64,000 bases of DNA, from positions 95,174-159,173 of the forward strand of contig NZ_FOBW01000011.1 in the NCBI RefSeq assembly GCF_900109925.1. The letters run 5' to 3'. Of this stretch, positions 54,697-63,064 are shown in pieces (position 1 is the first letter of the stretch; each line of letters begins with the position of its first letter). The notes under the pieces are model-generated. The model did no database searches. It was not told the origin of the DNA and saw only the letters and a list, made by a program, of their open reading frames with translations. Made by a program: the position numbers and the translations under genes. The DNA comes from Mesobacillus persicus (GTDB lineage Bacteria > Bacillota > Bacilli > Bacillales > Cytobacillaceae).

Positions 54697-55461
54697 CTAT
54701 AAATTCTTATGTAACAAAGATAAAACATCTTTTAACTCTTTCACTGGTACCTGCCCTGGGGCGGAAGCCTTCTTCACAGCTCCAAAGGTAATGGCAGAAC
54801 CAAATATCTCCCCTGCTAAACGACTGATTAATCCTTTTCCTGACATGGATATCGTAATGATTGGCCGATCAGCATATTTTTCTGTCATAGTTAAGGTTGC
54901 TTCTAGCAAGCTCAGTACATCTGCCGAGTTTTTAGGCATGACTGCAATCTTAGGTAGGTCTCCCCCAAGGGCCTGTGCTTTTCGTAACCGAGAAACCATT
55001 TCTTCGATTGTAGGCGTTTTTACAAAGTCATGATTCGAAAGGATAACAAATGTTTGGTGTGAATGTGCTAGTTTAATCAACCTTTTTATATCTGACTCTT
55101 CGTTAAACAGCTCAATATCAACAAAATCGACTAAGCCAGATTCTATGATTTGTTTATTTAAAGCAAAGTAGGCTTCCTTAGTGAGTTCCTTTTCTCCACC
55201 TTCTTTGGCTGTTCTGAAAGTAAACACCAATGGTATCTCTGGTAAAAAGGAACGAATTTCAATAAGAGCAGAATGAACCTTTTCAATGCTTTCCACATTT
55301 TCAAAGAAATCGACACGCCATTCAATTATATCCAGTTCTTGTTTCCGTAGAAATGTGGCTTCTTCACTAAGTTCCGCTAATGTTTTACCTGTCATCGAAA
55401 CGCAAATTTTGGGTGCCCCTTCGCCAATGGTCAGATTTTTTACCTGCAGCGTTTTCTTCAT
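54697..55461 (-). CDS. aroD: Type I 3-dehydroquinate dehydratase
   Basis: A 254-residue class I dehydroquinase of the shikimate pathway. Visible motifs: EWRVDFFE (substrate Arg), FTFRTAKEGG, the histidine in LSNHDF, the Schiff-base lysine in PKIAVMPKN, and SMSGKGLISRLAGEIFGSAITFG near the C-terminus. It forms dehydroshikimate through an imine. It lies 46 bases after the shikimate kinase gene on the same strand, making a two-gene shikimate unit. Confidence 0.93.
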   Translation of the reverse strand: MKKTLQVKNLTIGEGAPKICVSMTGKTLAELSEEATFLRKQELDIIEWRVDFFENVESIEKVHSALIEIRSFLPEIPLVFTFRTAKEGGEKELTKEAYFALNKQIIESGLVDFVDIELFNEESDIKRLIKLAHSHQTFVILSNHDFVKTPTIEEMVSRLRKAQALGGDLPKIAVMPKNSADVLSLLEATLTMTEKYADRPIITISMSGKGLISRLAGEIFGSAITFGAVKKASAPGQVPVKELKDVLSLLHKNL

Positions 55462-55507
55462 TTCCTTTCCCCTTCCAATTGTACTCCGTCAAGCTTGACC
55501 AAACACT

Positions 55508-56056
55508 TTAGCTATCTAGCTCCCAGGCGAGTTTCAATGAGTCAACGATATGGTTTGCTATCTCCTCCATGGAAAGGTTATCAACCTGGATTTTAGAATG
55601 ATGGTTTGAATATACCTCTTGTCTATTATTGTAAAGCTCCTCTATCTCCGCCAAGGTCTTTCCTTGCAGCACAGGACGACTATCAATAATAACACTTATA
55701 CGCTCTCTCCAAGACTCCCAAGATAGATCTAGAAAAAACACGATAGAGGAAGATAAGCATTCTTTTCTAATCTCCTCTTGCAAGAAAGCCCCACCACCTA
55801 CAGAAATAATGTGTAGCTTTTGCCTACACTTTTTAACAATCAGTTCCTTTTCTTTTTCCCTAAACACCTTTTCACCCATTTCACTAAAAATCTGTGAAAC
55901 TGGCATATTGAATTCCTTTTCAATTTCCTCATCTATATCAATAAAGTCACGATAAAGTTTCTTGGCAACAAGCCTCCCAATCGTGGTTTTTCCTACACCC
56001 ATAAATCCAATAAAGACGATGCTTTTTTCTTTAAGCGCCACTTCACGATTATCCAT
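55508..56056 (-). CDS. aroK: Shikimate kinase
   Basis: 182 residues from the ATG at 56056, after TAGGAGGTAGAATC; the longer frame to 56116 was rejected. The P-loop is GFMGVGKTTIG, the shikimate-binding motifs DIDEEIEKE and GGGAF, and the lid region RPVLQGKTLAEIEELYNNRQEVY. It phosphorylates shikimate. Its partner aroD follows, so two pathway steps are encoded together (not consecutive steps: dehydratase and kinase flank AroE). Confidence 0.92.
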   Translation of the reverse strand: MDNREVALKEKSIVFIGFMGVGKTTIGRLVAKKLYRDFIDIDEEIEKEFNMPVSQIFSEMGEKVFREKEKELIVKKCRQKLHIISVGGGAFLQEEIRKECLSSSIVFFLDLSWESWRERISVIIDSRPVLQGKTLAEIEELYNNRQEVYSNHHSKIQVDNLSMEEIANHIVDSLKLAWELDS

Positions 56057-56135
56057 GATTCTACCTCCTATGCTAACAGCTACATTATAGATGAAATTAT
56101 TTACAAGGTAAATCACATCATCTTCGCACCTTTAT

Positions 56136-56150
56136 TTATAATTATTTTAA
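56136..56150. promoter_or_regulatory. Per-box-like palindrome
   Basis: TTATAATTATTTTAA matches the B. subtilis Per box TTATAATNATTATAA at 14 of 15 positions. It lies 80 bases before aroK and 217 bases before the Fur-family gene start. Confidence 0.4.
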
Positions 56151-56366
56151 TTTAGTATTGATTTCTAAGTAGAACATGATATTATGTAATTATAGTTAAA
56201 GCACATAGGGTAGGCATAATATCGGATAGCCAAGCGGAAGGAATTTATTCTCATTCACTTTCTTCATTCTCATTCAATTTCAATGTTTTTATCAAACCTT
56301 TTCTCTAATCAATTTTTTGGCCCGACTATTTTGCCTACCTTAAATTAATTCAAAGGGTTGGTTATT

Positions 56367-56780
56367 TTGGAAGAAGCTAAATCATTAGACTTGATTCCTT
56401 ACTTAAAAGAACGAGGCCTGCGCATTACTCCACAAAGGTTGTTAATCTTGCAAGCAATTATCTCCTTAGAAGGCCACCCTACAGCAGAAGATATCCATAG
56501 GTCCATACCGTATACTAGCTTAACGACAATCTATAACAACCTTAAGCTCTTTGTAAACCTTGGGATTATAAATGAACTACCTTATGGAAATGCCCTAAGC
56601 AAATATGAATTCAACCACTCAAAGCATTATCATGTAATCTGCCAGAGGTGCGGTAAAATCGTTGACTTTAATTACCCGAACCTAAAAGAAATCGAACACT
56701 TAGCATCTAAATTAACGAACTTTACGATACACCACCATCATTTTGAAGTATATGGAATCTGTTCTTCTTGTCAGAGTTAA
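56367..56780 (+). CDS. Fur/PerR-family metal-dependent regulator
   Basis: About 137 residues from the TTG at 56367, nine bases after AAAGGG; an earlier TTG at 56358 abuts the signal. The winged helix is YLKERGLRITPQRLLILQAI and TIYNNLKLFVNLG; metal ligands are suggested by HYHVICQRCGK, HHHHFEV and a terminal CSSC, giving the two CxxC pairs of the structural zinc site. It is nearest to PerR in my reading, but Fur or Zur cannot be excluded. A Per-box-like sequence lies upstream. Confidence 0.85.
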   Translation: MEEAKSLDLIPYLKERGLRITPQRLLILQAIISLEGHPTAEDIHRSIPYTSLTTIYNNLKLFVNLGIINELPYGNALSKYEFNHSKHYHVICQRCGKIVDFNYPNLKEIEHLASKLTNFTIHHHHFEVYGICSSCQS

Positions 56781-56839
56781 TCTCACACACTGCTAGCTAA
56801 AAAAATACCCAGTAGGATTCTAATGAAAGGGTGATCAAA

Positions 56840-56956
56840 TTGGCCCATGAGAAAAAACTATGTCCAAACTGCAAATCGGAAATCAAACAGTTAAAGCATA
56901 GTGTTCTTTGTAACTGTGGATTAAAGTTAAAAGCGATAAAGTCCATCGTTTCCTAA
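56840..56956 (+). CDS. Small zinc-ribbon-like protein
   Basis: 38 residues: MAHEKKLCPNCKSEIKQLKH then SVLCNCGLKLKAIKSIVS. CPNC and CNC form a compact CxxC...CxC zinc-binding pattern. The TTG start follows AAAGGGTGAT by five bases. It lies 59 bases behind the Fur-family gene with no terminator between, so the two may be cotranscribed, and a strong terminator follows. I do not recognise a family. Confidence 0.55.
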   Translation: MAHEKKLCPNCKSEIKQLKHSVLCNCGLKLKAIKSIVS

Positions 56957-57011
56957 AGAATATTACATGCTGTTGGTCAATAATCCAACCCTACTCCTGT
57001 AATTCCATTTA

Positions 57012-57052
57012 AAAAAAGGTTCATGACATCGCTATAGTCATGAACCTTTTTT
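57012..57052 (+). terminator. Terminator after the zinc-ribbon ORF
   Basis: AAAAAAGGTTCATGAC pairs perfectly with GTCATGAACCTTTTTT across nine bases. A second stem-loop without T-run, AGTTCTTACC/GGTAAGAACT, lies at 57067-57091. Confidence 0.88.
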
Positions 57053-57178
57053 AGCGCCATAGTTATAGTTCTTACCCACTCGGTAAGAACTACCATGATC
57101 AGTTGAATTCTTTTCTGGTTAGATAACTTATTTACACCAATGGTCTAATGATATAGTCCTTATCATCCTTCCGTTTGG

Positions 57179-58075
57179 TCAATGGTAGTGCCTGTGGACC
57201 ATTGGAAAAAGGTTAAGCTCTTGTGCTTTTTCTTCATGATTAATGATTATTTCGTTCATCAATTCCAACGTTGATTTCCCCTCGGTATCCATCCCTATGT
57301 CATTGGCTACTTTAATGAGTTGTTTTTCCCTCACCTCACTAGCCAATTGGAAAAAGTCCTTCCCATCAGCTCGAACTCCTAGCTCCTTTGCCAATTTATT
57401 CACTTTGGCCTTGTGCACCTCGAAAGCAAGTTGGTGGAACTCTTTCCCGTTATCCGAAATTCCTAATTCACTTGCTTGTCTCTTTACCTTCATTTTGTGT
57501 ATGTCATGAGCTATTTCCTTGGTTTCCATTCCTTCAGTTTTAATAGACAGCTCTTTTGCCTCATCTTTTATTTCTTTTTCGAATACTTCTGACGCTACCT
57601 TCTCTATCTCTTTATCCTTTGTTGAAATCCCTAATTTTTTTGCCCTTTTTAGTATTAAGGCATTATGGACCTCTGTTGCAATCGCCTTGATATCCTTGCC
57701 CTTTGTATTAATATCTAGCACCTTCGCTTGACTTTTTATATGTAACTCATGGATTTCTTTCATTAATTGTTCGCTATCCTTGCCTTCTATATCTAATCCT
57801 AGAGATTCTGCTTGTTTTTTGATAAAAACTGCTTTCACTTCATGGGCAATTGTACTAGAATTTTTCCCTTTTGTTTCAATTCCTAGTTCTGCAGCTCTTT
57901 TAAGTAGAAACTCGCTATTTTGATTCTCTCCTTCATGACTATGGTTTTCCTTAGACTGTACTTCTTTTTCTGACTTCGGATTCCATTGGGCAGACACAGA
58001 GATTGCATCAGTGCTCGAGACAAAAAATACGCCTAGCACCAATACTAATAAAATAGACATTCTTTTCTTCTTCAA
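57179..58075 (-). CDS. Secreted protein made of about eight 28-residue repeats
   Basis: 298 residues. A Sec signal peptide (MSILLVLVLGVFFVSSTDA, residues 6-24) is followed by a linker and then tandem repeats from about residue 58 to the end. The repeat consensus is A-x-E-L-G-I-x-T-x-G-K-x5-A-x-E-V-H-x6-K-x, for example AKELGVRADGKDFFQLASEV and ASELGISDNGKEFHQLAFEV. The repeats are predicted as pairs of short helices. The protein ends FPMVHRHYH. No enzyme motif is present, and I do not recognise the family. Confidence 0.8.
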   Translation of the reverse strand: MKKKRMSILLVLVLGVFFVSSTDAISVSAQWNPKSEKEVQSKENHSHEGENQNSEFLLKRAAELGIETKGKNSSTIAHEVKAVFIKKQAESLGLDIEGKDSEQLMKEIHELHIKSQAKVLDINTKGKDIKAIATEVHNALILKRAKKLGISTKDKEIEKVASEVFEKEIKDEAKELSIKTEGMETKEIAHDIHKMKVKRQASELGISDNGKEFHQLAFEVHKAKVNKLAKELGVRADGKDFFQLASEVREKQLIKVANDIGMDTEGKSTLELMNEIIINHEEKAQELNLFPMVHRHYH

Positions 58076-58317
58076 ATGAATTCCCTCCTAGTTGGAAATA
58101 ATAAATTACAGAAATAGGTTGCCCAATAGTTTTGAACAAAATGGGGTATGTTTAAATTTATTTTCATTGCTATGCTTTCTTCATTCCAATTTGTGTGTTT
58201 AAGCTTCAGTTTAAGGCCTCCCATAAAACAAGGTTACATATATCTCATCTTCTCTTTATGTAAGTTCGCAGTCTAATGTATAATGGATGGTAAAGTAGGC
58301 TTTTAGAAAGGGAATTT

Positions 58318-59766
58318 ATGAATATTACTTCTATTCTCCTGGGGTTAGTTCTTGTTTTAAATATTATTTTTGCCTTTGTCGTTGTTTTTGGCGAACGGCG
58401 TGACGCTAGCTCAGCATGGGCATGGTTACTAGTTTTATCCTTTATTCCTGTAGTAGGTTTCTTTCTGTATTTATTTCTAGGACAAAACCTTAGCCGTACA
58501 CGGCTTTTTACATGGGAAGATAAAAAGAAAATTGGAATTGAACAAGAAATATCTTGCCAGTTACAAGAAATACGCTCGGGTACTTTTGATTACCGTAAAG
58601 ACTCAGAGTTCAATGCTCGAGAATTAATTTATCTTCACCTATTAGGGAATGATGCTCCCCTCACACTTGATAATTCGGTTGAGATTTTCACTGATGGGCG
58701 AAATAAATTTGAAAATCTATTGCTAGATATTCAAGCGGCGAAACATCACATTCATTTGCAATATTATATAGTGAAAAAGGATGAACTCGGCAAGCGTATC
58801 AGAGATTCGCTAATTCAAAAAGCTAAAGAAGGAGTCAAGGTTCGAGTCCTGTATGATGAGCTCGGCTCTAGAGGATTAACCAAGCGTTTTTTTGATGAAC
58901 TCCGCCAAGTTGGGGGAGAAGTGGAAATATTTTTCCCGTCTAAGTTCAAATTGGTTAACTTCAGACTTAACTACCGCAACCATCGAAAGATTGTCATTAT
59001 AGATGGAAAAGTTGGCTATATTGGTGGATTTAACATTGGCGATGAGTACCTAGGGCTAAACCCACATTTTGGCTATTGGAGGGATACTCACCTTAAAATC
59101 CAAGGTACGTCTGTCCACGCCATACAGACTCGTTTTATTCTCGATTGGAATCAGGCATCGTATAGCCATGATATAGATTACGATCCTATTCTTTTCCCTA
59201 CTCCGGAATTAAAAGGACATGTGGGAATACAAATTGTCACAAGCGGCCCCGATTCTGAATGGTCACAGATTAAAAATGGTTATATAAAGATGATTTCTTT
59301 AGCGAAGAAATCCATTTTAATCCAAACTCCTTATTTTATTCCTGATGCGAGTCTTTTAGATACGATTCGAATTGCATGTCTCTCAGGGGTAGATGTTAGA
59401 ATTATGATTCCTAACAAACCAGATCATATTTTTGTCTACTGGGCTACTCTCTCGAATGTTGGTGAGCTTTTAAAAGCCGGGGCAAAAATATATATTTACG
59501 ACAATGGATTTTTACATGCTAAAACAGTGGTTGTTGATGATGAAATATCTTCTGTTGGGACTGCCAATATTGACATTCGTAGCCTAAACCTTAACTTTGA
59601 AATCAATGCTTTTATGTATGACAAAAAAATAGCTAAGGACTTGTCTTTAACATTTGAAAACGATATGACAAACTCTAGGCTATTGACATGGGAGCAATAC
59701 AAAAATCGTTCAAAATGGATTCAATTAAAAGAATCCATCTCTAGGCTACTATCACCGATTCTATAA
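58318..59766 (+). CDS. cls: Cardiolipin synthase
   Basis: A 482-residue phospholipase-D-superfamily enzyme with two N-terminal transmembrane helices (1-60). The two HKD motifs are NHRKIVIIDGKVGYIGG and FLHAKTVVVDDEISSVGTANID. It condenses two phosphatidylglycerols to cardiolipin at the membrane. AAAGGGAATT precedes the ATG. Other Bacillus paralogues are ClsA, YwjE and YwiE; this has the full-length ClsA-like architecture. Monocistronic. Confidence 0.92.
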   Translation: MNITSILLGLVLVLNIIFAFVVVFGERRDASSAWAWLLVLSFIPVVGFFLYLFLGQNLSRTRLFTWEDKKKIGIEQEISCQLQEIRSGTFDYRKDSEFNARELIYLHLLGNDAPLTLDNSVEIFTDGRNKFENLLLDIQAAKHHIHLQYYIVKKDELGKRIRDSLIQKAKEGVKVRVLYDELGSRGLTKRFFDELRQVGGEVEIFFPSKFKLVNFRLNYRNHRKIVIIDGKVGYIGGFNIGDEYLGLNPHFGYWRDTHLKIQGTSVHAIQTRFILDWNQASYSHDIDYDPILFPTPELKGHVGIQIVTSGPDSEWSQIKNGYIKMISLAKKSILIQTPYFIPDASLLDTIRIACLSGVDVRIMIPNKPDHIFVYWATLSNVGELLKAGAKIYIYDNGFLHAKTVVVDDEISSVGTANIDIRSLNLNFEINAFMYDKKIAKDLSLTFENDMTNSRLLTWEQYKNRSKWIQLKESISRLLSPIL

Positions 59767-59799
59767 AATATAGGAACTTTACGTAAATCGACAATATAT

Positions 59800-59832
59800 A
59801 AAAGGAGGCAAGCTAGCGCTTTGCCTCCTTTT
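59800..59832 (+). terminator. Terminator of cls
   Basis: AAAAGGAGGCAA pairs with TTGCCTCCTTTT across GCTAGCGCT, followed by a T-rich tail. Confidence 0.85.
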
Positions 59833-59894
59833 AGTTTAGTTTTTTTAAAAACTTACCAGTATGCAAATCAACAATGTACTAACCTCGGTCTTTT

Positions 59895-60995
59895 TTACGT
59901 CTCAGTTTTTATTGACGCTTCCCGTCTCAATCTTAAAAAACGCACCACATTTAATACTATCGTTTTCGCCACTGCATAGGTAGGGACAGCAAGGACCATT
60001 CCTAGCAAGCCAGCCAAATTTCCGGCTACTAACAATAAGATGACAATCGTCGCTGGATGCGTATCCAATGATTTTCCAAGGATAAGAGGCGATAAAAGAT
60101 TTCCTTCCAATTGTTGAGCGATGACAATAACCACCAAAACGAGAAAGGCTTTTGTTGGAGAATCAAACAGCGCAACGATGACAGCAGGAGCTCCACCAAT
60201 TATCGGACCCACGTAAGGAATAATATTCGTGACGGCAACAATCAATGCCATGACTAAAGCATATTCTAAACCAACGATTAAAAAGCCTATGAATGAAAGA
60301 GTTCCAACAAATAGAGCGACCGTAATTTGTCCTTGAATATAGGCAGACAATGTTTTAGCCGTACCTTCTAGAGTTTCTACACCTTGACTACGATAAGAAA
60401 CTGGAATGAATTTAGCTATGGCATCTTTAAGTTTATGCCCATCCTTAAACATAAAAAATAATAGAAGTGGCACGGTTACAATTGTTATGGCAATGTTTGC
60501 AAGCAACCCAAATATATTGGTTATCCCGTTTGTTATTCGATCGGGCAGAGTGTTTGCATATTCTGTAACTCGTTGGATAATTTCCTCTTGCGTAACATAT
60601 TGCTGTGTCATTAACCAGCGATATTGCTCTGTATTAGCAAAGTTGTTAAAAAACCTTTGAGCATCCCTTGCATATCCTGGAATATCATTAACTAATTCCA
60701 TCACCTGTCTAGTAATTACAGGAACTAGGTTTCCAATGGCAAGAACCACCAGGCCTATGATGGCTATGTATAATAAAATAATCGATAATACCCTAGGTAT
60801 TTTCCATTTTACTAACAGATTAACAAGTGGATTTAATAAAAAATACAGAAACCCCGAAATGATAATTGGAAAAAATAAAGTTGATACAAAGATGCCGACT
60901 GGCTCAAATAAAAAGGAAATCTTTGATGAAACATAAATAATTGTCAAGATGATTAAAATTTGTAATGCCCAGTATTGAAAGCTTTTCTTAGTCAC
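59895..60995 (-). CDS. AI-2E/PerM-family permease
   Basis: A 366-residue membrane protein with about eight transmembrane segments. The family core is seen as LFFMFKDGHKLKDAI, NIIPYVGPIIGGAPAVIVAL and QQLEGNLLSPLILGKSLDTHP. Members such as TqsA and YdbI have been linked to AI-2 export or Na+/H+ antiport; no specific substrate can be assigned. Monocistronic. Confidence 0.87.
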   Translation of the reverse strand: MTKKSFQYWALQILIILTIIYVSSKISFLFEPVGIFVSTLFFPIIISGFLYFLLNPLVNLLVKWKIPRVLSIILLYIAIIGLVVLAIGNLVPVITRQVMELVNDIPGYARDAQRFFNNFANTEQYRWLMTQQYVTQEEIIQRVTEYANTLPDRITNGITNIFGLLANIAITIVTVPLLLFFMFKDGHKLKDAIAKFIPVSYRSQGVETLEGTAKTLSAYIQGQITVALFVGTLSFIGFLIVGLEYALVMALIVAVTNIIPYVGPIIGGAPAVIVALFDSPTKAFLVLVVIVIAQQLEGNLLSPLILGKSLDTHPATIVILLLVAGNLAGLLGMVLAVPTYAVAKTIVLNVVRFLRLRREASIKTET

Positions 60996-61178
60996 ATTCT
61001 CACCTTTTCTTTTTTAAACATTAAAAACATTATACCAAGTTTCAATTAACTTTGCTTATTGAGAGCAATTTATATCAATAGTTTTCGGAATATTTACATT
61101 AGAAGTAGTATATGTACATAAAAATCTGATCTTATAGTTATAAAACTAAACCACACTAACTAGTTTCCATTAAACACC

Positions 61179-61210
61179 AAAAAGGGCATTCAAGTAAATT
61201 GAATGCCCTT
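61179..61210 (-). terminator. Terminator of the sulfur cluster
   Basis: AAGGGCATTCAA pairs with TTGAATGCCCTT across GTAAA; on the minus strand TTTTTGG follows. Confidence 0.85.
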
Positions 61211-61234
61211 CCCTAATTTATGCCCTCATCATTT

Positions 61235-61810
61235 CTAATTGTTTAAACTCTTTATTTCTCCTGTCCACTGACTCATACCTGGGACAACATTAACAACTTT
61301 CTTGAAGCCTTTTTCTGCTAATTTCTGAGCTGCTAAATCACTGCGATTTCCTGTACGACAAACCACATAGATGTCTTGATCCTTATTTAGTTCATTCATA
61401 CGGCTTTCTAAGTCGCCCATAGGAATGGAAACTGCATTTGGTATGTGATTAAACACATATTCCGCAGTCTCTCTCACATCGACTAAAACAATGTTTTCAT
61501 CTTCTTTCAGCTTACCCTCAAGTTCTTCATTTGAAACCACATTAGGATGTTTCTTCTCAATTGTCTCTTCACCTGAAGCTTTTCTTAGATAATGTTTTAA
61601 AACTTCACCTTCCTCAAGTACACCTAAATACTGGTGTCCAGTGCTTCCTGCCCAAGCTTTAATATCGGCGATGGACCCCTTATCTGTTGCTTGTACTTCA
61701 AGTACTTGACCCGCTTCTAGGTCATTTATTGCTTTTCTCGTTTTAACGATTGGCATTGGGCAAGCTAACCCTTTTGCATCTAAGACTACATTCACCTTAA
61801 TATTATTCAT
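61235..61810 (-). CDS. TusA-rhodanese fusion sulfurtransferase
   Basis: 191 residues. The N-terminal TusA domain (1-75) has DAKGLACPMPIVKTRKAI with the sulfur-carrier cysteine; the C-terminal rhodanese domain (95-190) has VDVRETAEYVFNHIPNAVSIP and the active-site loop VCRTGNRSD. The fusion can receive and pass on persulfide sulfur within one chain. GGAGGAATGACAGA is the ribosome-binding site. It is last in the cst-like cluster, 117 bases after dsrE, without an operator of its own. Confidence 0.92.
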   Translation of the reverse strand: MNNIKVNVVLDAKGLACPMPIVKTRKAINDLEAGQVLEVQATDKGSIADIKAWAGSTGHQYLGVLEEGEVLKHYLRKASGEETIEKKHPNVVSNEELEGKLKEDENIVLVDVRETAEYVFNHIPNAVSIPMGDLESRMNELNKDQDIYVVCRTGNRSDLAAQKLAEKGFKKVVNVVPGMSQWTGEIKSLNN

Positions 61811-61927
61811 TCTGTCATTCCTCCATCACTCTCTTAAAGTATTATTCAAGAAAATTTTTACTAGATTGCTCTGTTTAACAAGTCCCTTGACTTCCGCTCC
61901 AACATTGTTCTTTAACATAGCAGCCTA

Positions 61928-62407
61928 TTAGATAAATAGATTCACATTTCCTTCTTGAGCATCCGCTAAATAAGCGGCAACTCCAGCATATTCAATATTA
62001 TCTAGTAGTTCTTCCTGTTGAAGGCCCAAAAGATCCATTGTCATCGTACATGCCACTAGCTTAATGTCTTGCTCTTGTGCCATTTCAATTAGCTGTGGTA
62101 ACGGCATTGCATTATGCTTTTTAATCACATTTTTAATCATTTTAGGGCCCATACCTGCAAAGTTCATTTTTGACAGCGCCATTTTATCAGCACCTCTAGG
62201 CATCATTTTTGCAAACATTTTCTCCAGAAGCCCCTTTTTCAATGCCAATGGTTCATCTTTTCGTAATGCATTTAATCCCCAAAATGTATGGAAAATCGTT
62301 ACTTCGTGATCATAAGCAGCTGCACCATTTGCGATGATGTAGGCAGCCATTGCCTTATCGTAATCACCACTAAATAGAATAATAGTCGTTCGTTTTTTTT
62401 CAGTCAT
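61928..62407 (-). CDS. DsrE-family sulfur-carrier protein
   Basis: A 159-residue DsrE/F/H-like protein (DsrE2 type). It contains LFSGDYDKAMAAYIIANGAA at the N-terminus, the MMPRGADKMALSKMNFAGMG segment and the conserved cysteine in KLVACTMTMDLLG. DsrE2 proteins move persulfide between TusA and rhodanese, matching the genes on each side. A CstR-type operator lies 26 bases upstream of its start. Confidence 0.88.
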   Translation of the reverse strand: MTEKKRTTIILFSGDYDKAMAAYIIANGAAAYDHEVTIFHTFWGLNALRKDEPLALKKGLLEKMFAKMMPRGADKMALSKMNFAGMGPKMIKNVIKKHNAMPLPQLIEMAQEQDIKLVACTMTMDLLGLQQEELLDNIEYAGVAAYLADAQEGNVNLFI

Positions 62408-62432
62408 AATATCCTCCTTGAAAATATCTTAA

Positions 62433-62448
62433 TTACCCTAGTGGGTAT
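62433..62448. promoter_or_regulatory. CstR-type operator before dsrE
   Basis: TTACCCTAGTGGGTAT, a TACCC-N4-GGGTA palindrome as bound by CsoR/CstR-family repressors. Confidence 0.75.
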
Positions 62449-62467
62449 TAATGTTTTTATAAAAAAA

Positions 62468-62695
62468 TTAACCTTTTTTTATCCAAAACTTAAGAACCTC
62501 GTTATCTACCTCATGTTTAACTAACTCATGGCCACCAGACTTTGCCCATGCGGCAAGGTCATTTTTAGCACCTTTATCTGTAGCGTGAATTTCTAGTACT
62601 TGCCCTGACTCTAGTTCGTTCATTGCTTTTTTCGTCTTAACAATTGGCATTGGACAAGCTAATCCCTTTGCATCTAATAATTTATTTGAATTCAT
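62468..62695 (-). CDS. TusA-family sulfur carrier
   Basis: A 75-residue protein with LLDAKGLACPMPIVKTKKAM, where the first Cys of the CPMP motif carries persulfide sulfur. It is paralogous to the N-terminal half of the fusion gene at 61235. A CstR-type operator lies in its leader. Family name TusA; the E. coli role in tRNA thiolation need not apply here. Confidence 0.93.
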   Translation of the reverse strand: MNSNKLLDAKGLACPMPIVKTKKAMNELESGQVLEIHATDKGAKNDLAAWAKSGGHELVKHEVDNEVLKFWIKKG

Positions 62696-62734
62696 ATAGA
62701 AATTTCCTCCGCTTCTATTATTTCATTTTTACCA

Positions 62735-62750
62735 TTACCCCTATGGGTAT
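62735..62750. promoter_or_regulatory. CstR-type operator before tusA
   Basis: TTACCCCTATGGGTAT, a perfect TACCC-N4-GGGTA palindrome between cstR and tusA. Confidence 0.8.
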
Positions 62751-62787
62751 AATACTAAATAAAAAAAAGAAAGTCAACTCGTGAAAA

Positions 62788-63048
62788 CTACCTGCTTTTC
62801 ACGAGTAAATTGACCGCCTCTTTTATAAAGTCTTCTGTATTCTCACCTTTTTTTTCTGCCTCCAGAACACACTCCACTAGATTTGAGCTCACAATTACTC
62901 CTACTGTTCGATCAACTGCCGAACGGACGGCAGATAGTTGTGTAATAACTTCCTTACAATCCTTTTCTTCTTCCATCATCTTCAGGATCCCTCTAAGCTG
63001 TCCTTCCATGCGCTTTACCCGGTTTTTAACTTGATCATTGTACTCCAT
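62788..63048 (-). CDS. cstR: CstR-like persulfide-sensing repressor
   Basis: 86 residues from the ATG at 63048, after AAAGGACTAAAACG; the longer frame to 63105 was rejected. It is a CsoR/RcnR-family helical bundle (RVKRMEGQLRGILKMMEE). The two cysteines fall at C31 (EKDCKEV) and C60 (NLVECVLEA), the same positions as in S. aureus CstR, and the histidine of the copper-sensing CsoR is absent. It should derepress when persulfides crosslink the cysteines. Three matching operators are in the cluster. Confidence 0.9.
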   Translation of the reverse strand: MEYNDQVKNRVKRMEGQLRGILKMMEEEKDCKEVITQLSAVRSAVDRTVGVIVSSNLVECVLEAEKKGENTEDFIKEAVNLLVKSR

Positions 63049-63064
63049 CGTTTTAGTCCTTTCT

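Noticed and set aside
61880..61905. TTGACTTCCGCTCCAAC resembling the Bacillus GC-rich repeat
   Set aside because: Only a short, imperfect word; the rest of the repeat is missing.
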